From NCBI GenBank assembly GCA_963797115.1, contig CAWCOH010000001.1, positions 2,418,001 to 2,482,000 on the forward strand: DNA of 64,000 nucleotides, written 5' to 3'. Below are positions 53,971 to 63,264 of the stretch, piece after piece. The notes under the pieces are model-generated. The model did no database searches. It saw only the letters and a list, made by a program, of their open reading frames with translations, and was not told where the DNA came from. How positions within the stretch are numbered: position 1 is the stretch's first letter; each line of letters opens with the position of its first letter. The DNA comes from AP-15 sp963797115 (GTDB lineage Bacteria > Pseudomonadota > Alphaproteobacteria > ATCC43930 > CGMCC-115725). The position numbers and the translations under genes are program-made.

Positions 53971-54966
53971 TCAGCGTTGCGCGAATGTATCGATAATGCC
54001 GATCGCCGCCGGACCGAGCAGCACGATGAACAACGTCGGAAGGATGAAAAGGATCATCGGCACAGTCAGCAGCGCCGGGAGCCGCGCCGCTTTCTCCTCT
54101 GCCCGCGTCATGCGCGCCGCGCGCATCTCGGAAGCGAGGACGCGCAGGGACTGGGCAAGCGGCGTACCGAATTTGGCGGTTTGCTGCAGCGTATTGACGA
54201 CGGCGCGGATCCCGTCCGAGTTGGTGCGGAGATTCAGATTGTCGAATGCCTGGCGGCGGTCCGGGAGGAATGTCAGTTCCGCGGCGGTGATGGCGAGCTC
54301 TTCGGCAAGTTCGGGGGAGCCGTTGCCAAGTTCCCGCGACACGCGGATGAGAGACGCGTCGAGGCTGAGCCCGGCTTCAGCGCAAATGACCATCAGGTCG
54401 AGCCCGTCCGGCAGCGAAAGCTGTAGCTGTTTGGCCCGCTTCGCCGCGGCATTCCGCAGGTATATGGTGGGAGCGTAGAACCCGAGCAGCACGCCGATCA
54501 TAGGCGGCACGAACTCGAATGCGGGCGTGATCGGCAGGAGGTGAAACAGCTTGGTGTCGGCCAGCAGCATGATCCCGAACAGGAATGGAAGGCTGATCCG
54601 TGCAAACAGAAAGCCGACCATCGCGTCACGCGATCGAATCCCGGCCTGAACCAGCATGTTCCGTGCATCTGCGGCGTGTCGGGAACGCAGCAGGTTGAGA
54701 CGTGTCACCGCCTCGCGCATCAATCCGACAGCGGCCAGTCCGCGGCCGCGGCGCGTCGCAAGCGCCTGCTGACGCAAGCTCTCCTTGCGCTGGACGATAT
54801 CGTCGAGACGCCGCTCGAAGACGGAACTCGGCCGCAGCACCTGCCACATCGCAAGAACGGTGGTCAATACCGCAAGCGCAGCAAGCAAAGTGATCACGTC
54901 GTCGAGGGCGACGCCCGCCGGCAGCCAGTCGGCGAGCTGAAAGTTGCTGAGGCTGTGGCTCCTCAT
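53971..54966 (-). CDS. tadC: TadC, inner-membrane platform protein of the Tad pilus
   Basis: A 331-residue GspF-type protein with a T2SSF domain in the C-terminal half: VICAEAGLSLDASLIRVSRE, LAEELAITAAELTFLPDRRQ, VNTLQQTAKFGTPLAQSLRV and three membrane helices (VPMILFILPTLFIVLLGPAA last). With TadB it forms the platform on which the TadA motor works. The start overlaps the tadB stop by four bases (ATGA). Confidence 0.93.
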   Translation of the reverse strand: MRSHSLSNFQLADWLPAGVALDDVITLLAALAVLTTVLAMWQVLRPSSVFERRLDDIVQRKESLRQQALATRRGRGLAAVGLMREAVTRLNLLRSRHAADARNMLVQAGIRSRDAMVGFLFARISLPFLFGIMLLADTKLFHLLPITPAFEFVPPMIGVLLGFYAPTIYLRNAAAKRAKQLQLSLPDGLDLMVICAEAGLSLDASLIRVSRELGNGSPELAEELAITAAELTFLPDRRQAFDNLNLRTNSDGIRAVVNTLQQTAKFGTPLAQSLRVLASEMRAARMTRAEEKAARLPALLTVPMILFILPTLFIVLLGPAAIGIIDTFAQR

Positions 54967-55961
54967 ATTTCGAACTTTGCCATTTTGTTCATGATGACGA
55001 TGCCGGTTACGAGCATCGATACGGCGATCCCGTCGAGCATCAGCCCGCGAACATCGTTGAAGAGCGGGCTCAAATAGGCGGGCGAGGTCAGCATCAGCAC
55101 GAGAATGACTGCAACCGGCAATCCGCCGAGGATCATTGTCGTCGCCCGCGTCTCGCTCGCCATGGCATGGGCCTTCGCCTTCATCTGTTTGCGCCGCCGC
55201 AAGATGTCGGCGAGATTGGCGAGGGTTTCCGCGAGATTGCCGCCGGTCTCGCGCTGCACGCTGAGGGCAATCACAAAGAAGCGGAATTCCGAGGCATCAA
55301 TGCGCTTGGCTGTTTCCCAAAGCAGGCTGTCGAGGTCGCGCCCCATGCGCATCCCGCTCTCGACGAGGCGCAACTCGGCGCCGACCGGATCGGCGATTTC
55401 GTGGCCTGCTCCGACGATTGCTTCGGTAACCGGAAGGCCCGAGCGCAGCGCCCGCACGATCAAGTCGATAGCGTCGGGGAACAAGCTGATGAAAGCGGCC
55501 AGCCGGCGCTTGCCCATTCGGCCGATGACCAAGTGCGGAACTGCAGTGCCAATCAGCAGGCCAATCACCAGGCTAGGCACAATGCCGATGCGCATGCCGC
55601 CCGCAAGGCCGATCGCTGACAGCGCCCCTAGAACGATCGCAGTCATCGCGTATTTGCCGATGCTGATCGTCCGCCCAGTTCGTTCGAGCCGGGCCAGGAG
55701 GAGATCGCGCCTAGGTAGCCAGTTGCGGGCGAGGCGATCGATGCGCGTGGTGCCCTGTTGCCGCGACAGCGACCGAGCCGTGGCCAACTCGCTCGTGACG
55801 ATGCCTTGCGCCCGCTCCTTCATTGAACTGAGCCGCCGCTGATATCGTCTGCCGCCGGCGCTGCCAGTCAGTATTAACCCCACCACGCAAAACGTCAGGC
55901 CGACGCCGATCGCGGATATGACCGCGATCGAGGTGTCCGGGTCGAGATCGAAGCCCATCAT
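54963..55961 (-). CDS. tadB: TadB, inner-membrane platform protein of the Tad pilus
   Basis: A 332-residue GspF-type protein with an N-terminal membrane helix (ISAIGVGLTFCVVGLILTG), a cytosolic basic region, and the T2SSF domain (DLIVRALRSGLPVTEAIVGA, FFVIALSVQRETGGNLAETL, LRRRKQMKAKAHAMASETRA) with two C-terminal membrane helices. The stop of tadA abuts its start. It pairs with TadC. Confidence 0.93.
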   Translation of the reverse strand: MMGFDLDPDTSIAVISAIGVGLTFCVVGLILTGSAGGRRYQRRLSSMKERAQGIVTSELATARSLSRQQGTTRIDRLARNWLPRRDLLLARLERTGRTISIGKYAMTAIVLGALSAIGLAGGMRIGIVPSLVIGLLIGTAVPHLVIGRMGKRRLAAFISLFPDAIDLIVRALRSGLPVTEAIVGAGHEIADPVGAELRLVESGMRMGRDLDSLLWETAKRIDASEFRFFVIALSVQRETGGNLAETLANLADILRRRKQMKAKAHAMASETRATTMILGGLPVAVILVLMLTSPAYLSPLFNDVRGLMLDGIAVSMLVTGIVIMNKMAKFEI

Positions 55962-57635
55962 TCAGATCACCTCGATGAGCGGCCGATCGAGCCCGTAATA
56001 CTCGGCGCGCGGCAGGAAAAACGGGCGAATGCCACTCGATTTGAAAACTCCGCGCAGCATGCCATCGGCCGATTCGCCCTGGAACTGGAACGAGAAAAGT
56101 TCCTGAGTGGTGATCGTGTCCCCCTCCATCCCGACCACTTCCATGATATGCGTCACGCGGCGGACCCCGTCGCGCATGCGGTTGACCTGCGCGATCAGAT
56201 GAACGGCGGCGGCAATTTGTGTGCGCACAGCCTTCGACGGCAGGTTGATGCCGGTCATGCCGACCATGTTCTCCAGCCGGGTCAGCGCTTCGCGTGGCGA
56301 GTTCGCGTGGATCGTGCTCATCGAGCCGTCGTGCCCGGTGTTCATCGCCTGCAGGACGTCGAGCGCCTCTGCGCCGCGGATCTCGCCGAGGATGATGCGG
56401 TCGGGGCGCATGCGCAGGGCGTTGCGCAACAGATCCCGCATCGTGATCTCGCCGGTACCCTCCAGATTTGGCGGGCGGGTCTCGAGGCGCACGACATGCG
56501 GCTGTTGGAGTTGCAATTCGGCGGCGTCCTCGATCGTCACCGTTCGTTCGGCCAAGTCGATCATCCGAGACAGCGCGTTCAGCAATGTCGTCTTGCCCGA
56601 GCCGGTACCGCCGGAAATCAAAATGTTGAGCCGGCAGCGTGCCGCAATTTTGAGAAGCGTCGCCATTGGAGCCGAGATGTTGGCCTGCTGGGCCATGGTA
56701 TCGAGAGTTATTGTTTTCTTTGAAAACTTACGGATCGAGATGCTTGGCCCGTCGATCGCAAGCGGCGGGGTAATGATATTGACGCGACTTCCGTCCATCA
56801 GTCGAGCGTCGACCAGTGGTTGAGACTCATCGATCCGGCGACCGATCCGAGTGACGATTTTGGTGGCCACATTCATAACGTGGTCATCGTCGCGAAAGCT
56901 GACGTCGGTCAGCTCGAGCTTGCCGCGTCGCTCGACATAGACTTGCTTTGCACCGTTGACCATGATGTCGGTGACGGTCTCGTCCTCGATCAACGGTTCG
57001 AGCGGTCCGAGCCCGAGCATGTCCGCGATCAGCGATTCGACGAGCTCGCGCTGCTCGATAAAATTCAGCTGTATCTTGCTCTCGGTGAGGAGGTCCTTGA
57101 CCCAGCCGCTGAGCTGCGCCTCGAACACTGGGCGCGGCATATCGGCGGCCGCCGCTACATCCATGTGTTCGAGCACGAGCGGCTGGATGTGAGCCTTAGC
57201 TGCATCGATCGAAGCGCGATGGGACCGGCGGGAGCCGGGGCCGTCGGATGGGGCTTCCGATCGCACCGGGTTGAGGAGCGCGTCGATGATGTTGGTGACG
57301 AGATCGCGGCGATCTAGCGGGTTCGCCTCGATGCCGTGGCGTATCAGATAGGCCTGCACTGCCGCATCTACGACTTTCGCGAGCTCGCCACGGCTAAGGA
57401 GATTTCTGCGTTCGGGCCGAACTTCCGCGTTCAGCCGAGCGATCAGCTGCTCCTTTGCCGCCAGCAGACGGTCCTCAACCGGAGAGCTCCTTGTGGGCTC
57501 GACCTCGGGAGCCGGTGCGGGGGCGGGAGCAGGGGCGGGTACGGCCTCGACCGCCGCGGAGCGGCGCGCCGAAAGCACCGCGATACGTGCGTCGAGGCTG
57601 CCCTCGCTCTCCGATCGTTTGAAGCGGCCTACCAT
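55962..57635 (-). CDS. tadA: TadA/CpaF secretion ATPase of the Tad pilus
   Basis: A 557-residue ATPase that powers Flp pilus extension. The N-terminus is long and has a Pro-Ala linker (residues 33-44). The core has the Walker A GGTGSGKTT at 342-350, the Asp box TVTIEDAAELQL, Walker B around ILGEIRGAEALDVLQAMNTG and the His box GHDGSMSTIHANSPREAL. The start overlaps the end of cpaE by seven bases. Length is typical of CpaF. Confidence 0.95.
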   Translation of the reverse strand: MVGRFKRSESEGSLDARIAVLSARRSAAVEAVPAPAPAPAPAPEVEPTRSSPVEDRLLAAKEQLIARLNAEVRPERRNLLSRGELAKVVDAAVQAYLIRHGIEANPLDRRDLVTNIIDALLNPVRSEAPSDGPGSRRSHRASIDAAKAHIQPLVLEHMDVAAAADMPRPVFEAQLSGWVKDLLTESKIQLNFIEQRELVESLIADMLGLGPLEPLIEDETVTDIMVNGAKQVYVERRGKLELTDVSFRDDDHVMNVATKIVTRIGRRIDESQPLVDARLMDGSRVNIITPPLAIDGPSISIRKFSKKTITLDTMAQQANISAPMATLLKIAARCRLNILISGGTGSGKTTLLNALSRMIDLAERTVTIEDAAELQLQQPHVVRLETRPPNLEGTGEITMRDLLRNALRMRPDRIILGEIRGAEALDVLQAMNTGHDGSMSTIHANSPREALTRLENMVGMTGINLPSKAVRTQIAAAVHLIAQVNRMRDGVRRVTHIMEVVGMEGDTITTQELFSFQFQGESADGMLRGVFKSSGIRPFFLPRAEYYGLDRPLIEVI

Positions 57636-58828
57636 GGCAGTGCAAACAACCGACGTTTCGCGACCGGCGCTGCCGGGCCAGCAAGGACTTCGGCGAGTTG
57701 ACGGAACTCCCGGACGATCGGGCTGCGCGGCGCAGCTACGGGCAGCGGTTGGCCGGAATTGGCCGCCGCACCCGCCGACTTCGCATCGTAGGAAATGGAG
57801 AAATCGAGAGTCTTGGCGATCCCCTTCTCAAAATCACTCTTGCCGATCAAGGCCCGGCCCGCTGTCGCACCTGCCTCGGCGAGCCAGACCCGAACCTGAG
57901 GCGCCTGTTCGCGCATCACGGTTTGCATCCGGATCGTATCGCGCAGGCCGGCGAGGCTACGCTCGCAGACGATAACGACGTGGGTCGCGGCGGCCGCCAC
58001 CACGCGCTGGATCGGCGTGGCCCCGCGCGGCAGATCAACGACGATCTTGGAGAATTTACGGCGCAGCTCGTAGAGCAACACATCGATTGCGCCGGCGTCG
58101 ATGATCATGTGCTGGGTCGCCGATGCTTCCGCAGCCAGGACCCGCAAATTGTCGGTCACCTTGACCATTGCGCGGTCGATGAAAAGGCTGTCGATCCTCG
58201 AAGGCTGCTCCAGCGCCTCGCACAGCCCGTTGCCCGGATCGGTGTCAAGCTTGAGAGCGATGGTGCCGAAGTGAAGATCGAGATCGAGAAGCGCCACCCG
58301 CTCGCCGCGCTCCTCGGCGATCAGCCAGGCGCAGGAGACAGCGGTCGTTGTCGTGCCGACGCCGCCGCGGCTCCCGGTAAACACGATGACCTGCCCCAGA
58401 CCCCCATCAGCAACCGTCCCCGGCGCGTGTGACCGTTTCTCGAGGGCAGCCGAAAGCGTCTCGCGAATCAGCGGCTTGACCAAGTAGTCATTGGCACCGG
58501 CTGCGAGCAGGTCGCGGAACAGGGTGACGTCGTTGACGGCGCCTAGCGCAATGATCCTGAGCTCGGTGCCGCCGACCGTCCGGGCGGCGCTAACTTCGGC
58601 GATCGGCGCTGCTGAATCGGCGAGGTCGAGGAGCAGAACCCGCGGAATGTAACCCGAGCGAATGCGCCGCAACGCGGCATCGACCGTGTCGGCGATGACC
58701 AGTTCGTCGTCCAACTGCATATCGCGGCGAATTTCTTGCAGCCGATCGGCCGTCTGTTGCTCCTGCAGGACGGCCAGAACACCCGCTCGCTCGGGCTTGA
58801 GCGCGGCAGAAGAGCGTGATGCTCTCAT
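57629..58828 (-). CDS. cpaE: CpaE/TadZ, Tad pilus localisation ATPase
   Basis: About 399 residues from MRASRSSAALKPERAG. An N-terminal receiver-like domain (LLLDLADSAAPIAEVSAART, LLAAGANDYLVKPLIRETLS) lacks some usual phosphorylation residues. The ParA/MinD-type domain has the atypical Walker A SRGGVGTTTT at 152-161, with the signature lysine missing as in other TadZ proteins. It sets the position of the pilus machine. The ATG at 58828 has a GGAGG ribosome-binding site; the frame continues to 58942 without one. A degenerate copy of its 5' region is at 63148-63230. Confidence 0.9.
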   Translation of the reverse strand: MRASRSSAALKPERAGVLAVLQEQQTADRLQEIRRDMQLDDELVIADTVDAALRRIRSGYIPRVLLLDLADSAAPIAEVSAARTVGGTELRIIALGAVNDVTLFRDLLAAGANDYLVKPLIRETLSAALEKRSHAPGTVADGGLGQVIVFTGSRGGVGTTTTAVSCAWLIAEERGERVALLDLDLHFGTIALKLDTDPGNGLCEALEQPSRIDSLFIDRAMVKVTDNLRVLAAEASATQHMIIDAGAIDVLLYELRRKFSKIVVDLPRGATPIQRVVAAAATHVVIVCERSLAGLRDTIRMQTVMREQAPQVRVWLAEAGATAGRALIGKSDFEKGIAKTLDFSISYDAKSAGAAANSGQPLPVAAPRSPIVREFRQLAEVLAGPAAPVAKRRLFALPW

Positions 58829-58992
58829 GACGGACCTCCGACCCGATTGGACTTGATCTGACACACGGTCTCGGCTTCCACGACGGTGACTGGGGTTTGG
58901 CATGAACGCGCCGGTCGGGTGGACATCATCAACTCCGAGCAAGAGGCATTGGCGAGCATCCTGGACCGCAATCGTTAAGCAACGGATAACCG
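58758..58992. repeat. cpaE 5' region, copy 1 of a duplicated segment
   Basis: Bases 58758-58840 match 63148-63230 at about three quarters of positions in the same orientation. Further out, the 19-base GTTAAGCAACGGATAACCG (58974-58992) matches 63332-63350 with two changes. Both copies therefore include the start region and an upstream motif. Confidence 0.7.
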
Positions 58993-59020
58993 TTAAATCG
59001 TCCGGCCTTAGAGGCGGCGA

Positions 59021-61637
59021 TCATTGGCTCAGCCGCAGGGCGATGAGCGCCTGTGCGATGTCGTCGAACACCTTATTCAAATTGCTCGGAGTAGCGGCCT
59101 CAAAGAAGCCGCCATTCACCGCGCAGTTCTGAAGCTCCGTATTCGTGGCGCCGTTATTGCCCAACCCGATCGTGTAGACGATATAGCCCTGGGCAGCCAT
59201 GTTGGTGCACACGCTTGCCAACCGGGTGTCGAGATTGCTCTCTGCGGTCGTGGTGTTGCTGGTCGTACCGATCTTTCCATCCGCAATCTGCCCGAGCCCG
59301 GTCATGTTAGCGGTAGCCGGCCATTGCTCGTGGCCGTCGGTCATCAGGACCACCACCTTCTTCCAGCCCGTGGTAGTGGTGTCGGCGTAGCTCAGCGGAT
59401 GGCCGTTGACGGCGGTGAACGGCCCGGTCGGCGACAGCGTGCGCCAGCCCCAGGCCATGCCGATATGCACCTGAGTGCCGCCGGCATCACGCACCCACAT
59501 GCTGCTGATCTTGTTGAGCACCTTGGTCTTGCCGGTCGAATTGGTCACATCGGTCAGCGGCAGCAGTGATACCGGGCAACCCTGGTTGGGGCCGTCCTGG
59601 GTCAGCCACTCCGCGGTTATCTGGCCCTGGAGCTCGGTCGTGGTATCCTGCCGCGACACTGTCCCACTCGCCCAGTCATTCGCTGAATCCTTGACCCAGT
59701 AGTACGGATACCAGCTCGCTCCACTCGTCGGCTCGGACGTATCCGGGTTGCCTGAGACGCTGAGCACGCCGGTGCCGGAGGCATTCTCGCCCGAGCTGGT
59801 CGGCTCGATCACGCAGCCGCCCCAGTTTGTCGTGGTCGAGGAGCCCGCTGGGCTGGCCGTGTTATATGCCGAACTCATAAGTGATCGGGCTGAATGCCGT
59901 TAGCGTGGTGTTGCAGCACGTGCCCGTCGAACTGGAGAAATTGCTCGGCGTCGTCGCATTTTGCGAGATCGTCAGCGTGCCGGTCCCGGCCGTGAATTCT
60001 GCCGCGCTGCCCGTCACGGCGGAGATCGTCGTGTTCGCCGGGATGCCGTTGCCGATGATGATCTGCCCCACACTCGGAAGTGTCGTGAAAGAGACATTCG
60101 AGATTGTGCTGCTCCCGGTCGTCGTCGTCGCCCCGAGATTGGTAAGCGTTACGATGTCGGAGGTATTCGTCGACGTCGCGTTGGCTGATATCGTGAGTGA
60201 CGTCGGCGGGGACCCGGTGGTGCTCTTGACATAAGCATTGGTGGGTATTCCGGTTCCGGAAATTCCCATGCCGACAACAATGCTGTTGAGGCTGGCGGTG
60301 GTACCCTTCAGGGTGGTGATCGTCGCGGAACCACTCGTGGTGTTGCCGGCCAGGCTGAAGATTATCGGCTTATTGCTTTGGGTCGCATTCGCGGACTGCG
60401 ACAGCGTCACCTGGTTAAGGCCAGTATTGATCGATGAAACCGTAGTCGCCGGCGAGGTCCTGATGCCGCTGCTCGAGCTGGTGACGACCATCCCGGTTGC
60501 TACGCAGGTGTTGGTGGTGTTGCCTACCGAGGTAACCAGCGTGTTGCTGCTAGTCCAACTCCCCGTGGTCGTGCACGTCGTCGGGTCGGTGTAGGGAGTG
60601 CTCGTGTTGCCGCTGTTGGGCCCGACCGCGAGCGAGTTGCCGGTGAAGGTCAGGGTCGCATTCGAGGAAATCGTAATCGACGTACTGCTGACACTGCTGA
60701 CCGTTGCGCCGCTCGTAATGCCGTGTCCGTATATATACATTCCGGGCTGAATGGCGGCCGTGCCCGAGACCGACCCGCTGGGCGTAAGCATCGAGACGCT
60801 CGAGATCGTGCTGCTGCCGCTGGTCGTGGTCCCGATGATCGGGGTTACCGGCATCATGTTGCCGCGCAGGTCGGTAAACTTGCCACTGGTCGATGTGATG
60901 TGGGTGCAGCTGGTCGCGCCGGTGCAGAAGCTGTCGCCGACATTGACCGTCGTCACATAGGGCACGATGCTCAAATAGAGCTGCTGCGAGCTGTTGATCG
61001 CGCTGGTCAGCGTGTCGACAAAGTCCGTCGCGGCATTGATCAGGGTGCAGATACGGCTGTTGTTGCTCGAGTTCGTGCAGGTCGTGTCGGCTTGCACCAC
61101 ATCGTCGTCGCACTGTGAACTGGCGTCGTTGGCGCCGCACAGCATCGAGCCGGTGTTGTCGAGCACCACGGCGACTTCGAGGCCGGTCGTCTTTTTGGTC
61201 TGGGCGGTTACCGACACGTTGATGTCGTTGATCCCGATCAGCGGCATAAAGACCATCGGAACGGTCGCTTGCGCCCGATAATTGACGGTTGTGGCGGCCA
61301 AATTGGCGGTCGATGGGACCGGCGCCACCGTGACGCTCGTGCCCAAGGCTGTCGATGGATAATTCGCGGTAAAATAATTCTGCAGGTCGGCTGCCAGTTG
61401 TGTAGAGTTGTGATTGGTCTGCGATCCCACAGCCAGCGCCGCCGCGTCGAGCGCTGCGCCGAGCCGTATCTTCACCAGATAGGCGCGTCCGACATCGGTG
61501 GCGATGCCTCCGGCGATGACGAGCGGGATCGCGAACAGGCCGACGAGCATCGCCACGTTCCCCTCGCGGCTGCGTGCGAGCAAGCGAAGACCGGCAAGAG
61601 CAGCGGCGAGATAATGGAGCATCCTTCGGGTTCCCAT
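59021..61637 (-). pseudogene. tadG: TadG-like vWA pilus protein with inserted repeats, one frameshift
   Basis: Two frames make one vWA protein: the first runs from 61637 to 59862 (591 residues), the second from 59878 to 59021 (285 residues). The first has a TadG N-terminus (SREGNVAMLVGLFAIPLVIA), then the vWA start with the metal motif DNTGS at 160-164. Residues about 265-565 are a Ser/Thr-rich block of four related repeats of about 65-75 residues, like those of adhesins and phage tail proteins. The rest of vWA, including KKVVVLMTDGHEQ and a C-terminal segment FDDIAQALIALRLS, is in the second frame. One base is added or lost near 59870. Confidence 0.8.
59945..60840 (-). repeat. Four tandem Ser/Thr-rich repeat units inside tadG
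   Basis: On the protein level, unit 1 lies at about residues 269-336, unit 2 (degenerate) at 355-428, unit 3 at 431-497 and unit 4 at 501-562 of the first frame. The shared pattern is Thr-Thr-x-Gly-Ser-x-Thr-Ile, then Gly-Met-x-Ile-x-Gly-x-Gly-Ile-Pro, then Leu-Thr-Ile-Ser-x-Asn-Ala. The base sequence is also visibly repetitive. Confidence 0.75.
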
Positions 61638-61654
61638 CTTCTACCCACTTGCGT

Positions 61655-62245
61655 TTATGGGCACTGGCTGCCTGTATTGAGGTAGGTCGACACGCAGCTC
61701 ATGTAGCGAGGCCGATTCAAGGCGGCTTCCGAGAGCGTATAGGAAGCATTCAGGACGTAGCTGACCGGCGAGGTGTAGGCGTAGGTAAGCCTGGCGACGA
61801 TGACGCTGTCCGTGGATCCCGCTGTTACGTCGCCGAGGTTGGCGGCAACTGCGCTGTTGGGGAGACTTGCTGCGTTGATCGGGGTGGCGCTGTTCACCTC
61901 GACATGCCAGTTGATGACCGGAGACCCGGTGCTGTAGGTGACACTCGCATAGGCGATCTTGAGCTGGCTGCCGCTCGTCGGATACGGCGTCATCACTTTT
62001 TTCACGGCGTTCGTGAAATTGGTGAAGTCGGTGCTCAGCAGCACCGTATTGACTCGCGTCTGGGCAACCAGATCGGCAGCGGTCTCCGCTGCCGCCTCGA
62101 GCTTTAGGTCAGCGAGGATCAGATTGGCCGCCTCGTAACAGCCGATCGCCAGAGTTAGCAGACCCGGGAGGACCAGCGCGAATTCGACTGCCGCAGTGCC
62201 GGACCGGTCACGCGCGACGTTAACCAGGCGGTGCCGTCCGATCAT
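61655..62245 (-). CDS. tadE: TadE-like minor pilin (second)
   Basis: About 196 residues from MIGRHRLVNVARDRSGTAAV. The TadE N-terminus is clear: a basic stretch, then GTAAVEFALVLPGLLTLAIG, a membrane helix whose Glu lies at the usual position for a prepilin peptidase site, and a polar C-terminus with two cysteines. Minor pseudopilins of this type join the Flp pilus base or tip. The ATG overlaps the stop of the upstream tadE gene (TAATG), so they are translationally coupled. Confidence 0.85.
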   Translation of the reverse strand: MIGRHRLVNVARDRSGTAAVEFALVLPGLLTLAIGCYEAANLILADLKLEAAAETAADLVAQTRVNTVLLSTDFTNFTNAVKKVMTPYPTSGSQLKIAYASVTYSTGSPVINWHVEVNSATPINAASLPNSAVAANLGDVTAGSTDSVIVARLTYAYTSPVSYVLNASYTLSEAALNRPRYMSCVSTYLNTGSQCP

Positions 62246-62820
62246 TATAAAAACGGCTCGTTGCGAAAGATCACAGTCGAGACCAGCGGCACAGTGCCGG
62301 TGCCGGAGCTCGAGCCGCTGGCGGTGCCAATCCCGGCCCAACAAGAGCCTCCCGACAAGCACCCGCCGACCCACGGAATGATAAACGGTCGATTATAGGT
62401 CGCCTGCACGCCGACGATTTGGCCGCCAGTGCCCGGCGTCCAACTGCATTGCGTGCCGGTTCCGCTTGTGTCGTTATTGTTCCGCGCACACGGCGTGAAG
62501 CTGACGACGCCGAAGGTGCTGAAGGTCTGGACGGTGAAAATGACATTCGCGCTGCATTGCGCGGTCGTCATCACCGGGCCCATATCCGAGCAGAGCAAGT
62601 TTTGAAACGTGGTAATGGGGTCGGTCGCAGCCTGGACTTGCCCGGTGCGGATCAGTCGAGCCGCATCGCGCGCAGCTCCGTCGAGGAGCGATTGGTTGGC
62701 GAGCATCAGCCCAAGATCTATGATCGTCAGCAATATCAGGAAGAAGGCCGGGCCGACGACCGCCATCTCGATCGCGATGGCGCCCGATTGCGCGCGGGCG
62801 AAGCGCCGAAATATTCTCAT
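62245..62820 (-). CDS. tadE: TadE-like minor pilin (first)
   Basis: About 191 residues from MRIFRRFARAQSGAIAIEMA, with the hydrophobic stretch VVGPAFFLILLTIIDLGLML and the Glu five residues into it, and a body with six cysteines (CSDMG, QCSAN, PCARN, QCSWT, GGCLSGGSCW). The GTG at 62829 would add three residues. It is the most upstream tad gene visible on this strand. The pilin gene flp, cpaA/tadV and the secretin rcpA/cpaC should lie elsewhere. Confidence 0.85.
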   Translation of the reverse strand: MRIFRRFARAQSGAIAIEMAVVGPAFFLILLTIIDLGLMLANQSLLDGAARDAARLIRTGQVQAATDPITTFQNLLCSDMGPVMTTAQCSANVIFTVQTFSTFGVVSFTPCARNNNDTSGTGTQCSWTPGTGGQIVGVQATYNRPFIIPWVGGCLSGGSCWAGIGTASGSSSGTGTVPLVSTVIFRNEPFL

Positions 62821-63147
62821 TGGGAACACACTGCGGCGCTAATCGGATCGTTTTGGGACACGTGCGCGCTGCCGGAATATGGTTGTGGCATCAGGAAGCC
62901 CGATGGCCTCGCGGCAGCGTAAACTGCAACAGTTACCGAAAGGTAAGGGAACCGGCGGGCCTCTCAGGTTGGACCAGGGTGCGGTCGCCCGCTACGATGC
63001 TCGCATCACGGGCGCCGGCTCACAACAGCCGGCGCCGCGGCGGTGCGCCCGGCCTCTCGCGTCATGGGTTGGCTACACCGGGCGCGGCTCCGCCGCCGTC
63101 GCCCCCGCCGGCCGACGGCGCGAAGGGCGATGCGGTCGCGTCGGCTG
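62821..63147. other. Upstream region of tadE and repeat copy
   Basis: No supported gene in these 327 bases. Bases 63063-63122 recur at the end of the window (63941-64000). The plus-strand frames here are extremely Arg/Ala-rich and look like chance. Confidence 0.35.
63063..63122. repeat. 60-bp direct repeat, copy 1
   Basis: Bases 63063-63122 and 63941-64000 agree at 59 of 60 positions (one C/T change in GGCCGACGG). The second copy runs out of the window, so its true length is unknown. Distance between copies is 878 bases. Confidence 0.95.
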
Positions 63148-63264
63148 ATCCTGCGCGACGGCAGGAACACCCGTCCGTTCGGGCTTGAACGCAGCAACGG
63201 AGCGAGATGCTCTCATCGAAGAGCCTCCGCACTGAAAGATGACGGTGCCGCCCGCTAGGTTCAT
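63073..63264 (-). pseudogene. Decayed cpaE-like N-terminus
   Basis: From the ATG at 63216 the frame reads MRASRSVAAFKPERTGVPAV, which matches the CpaE N-terminus at 15 of about 20 residues, then becomes an Arg/Pro-rich run (QPTRPHRPSRRRPAG) with no relation to CpaE and stops at 63073. A GGAGG-type ribosome-binding site is also present, as in the intact gene. Confidence 0.7.
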
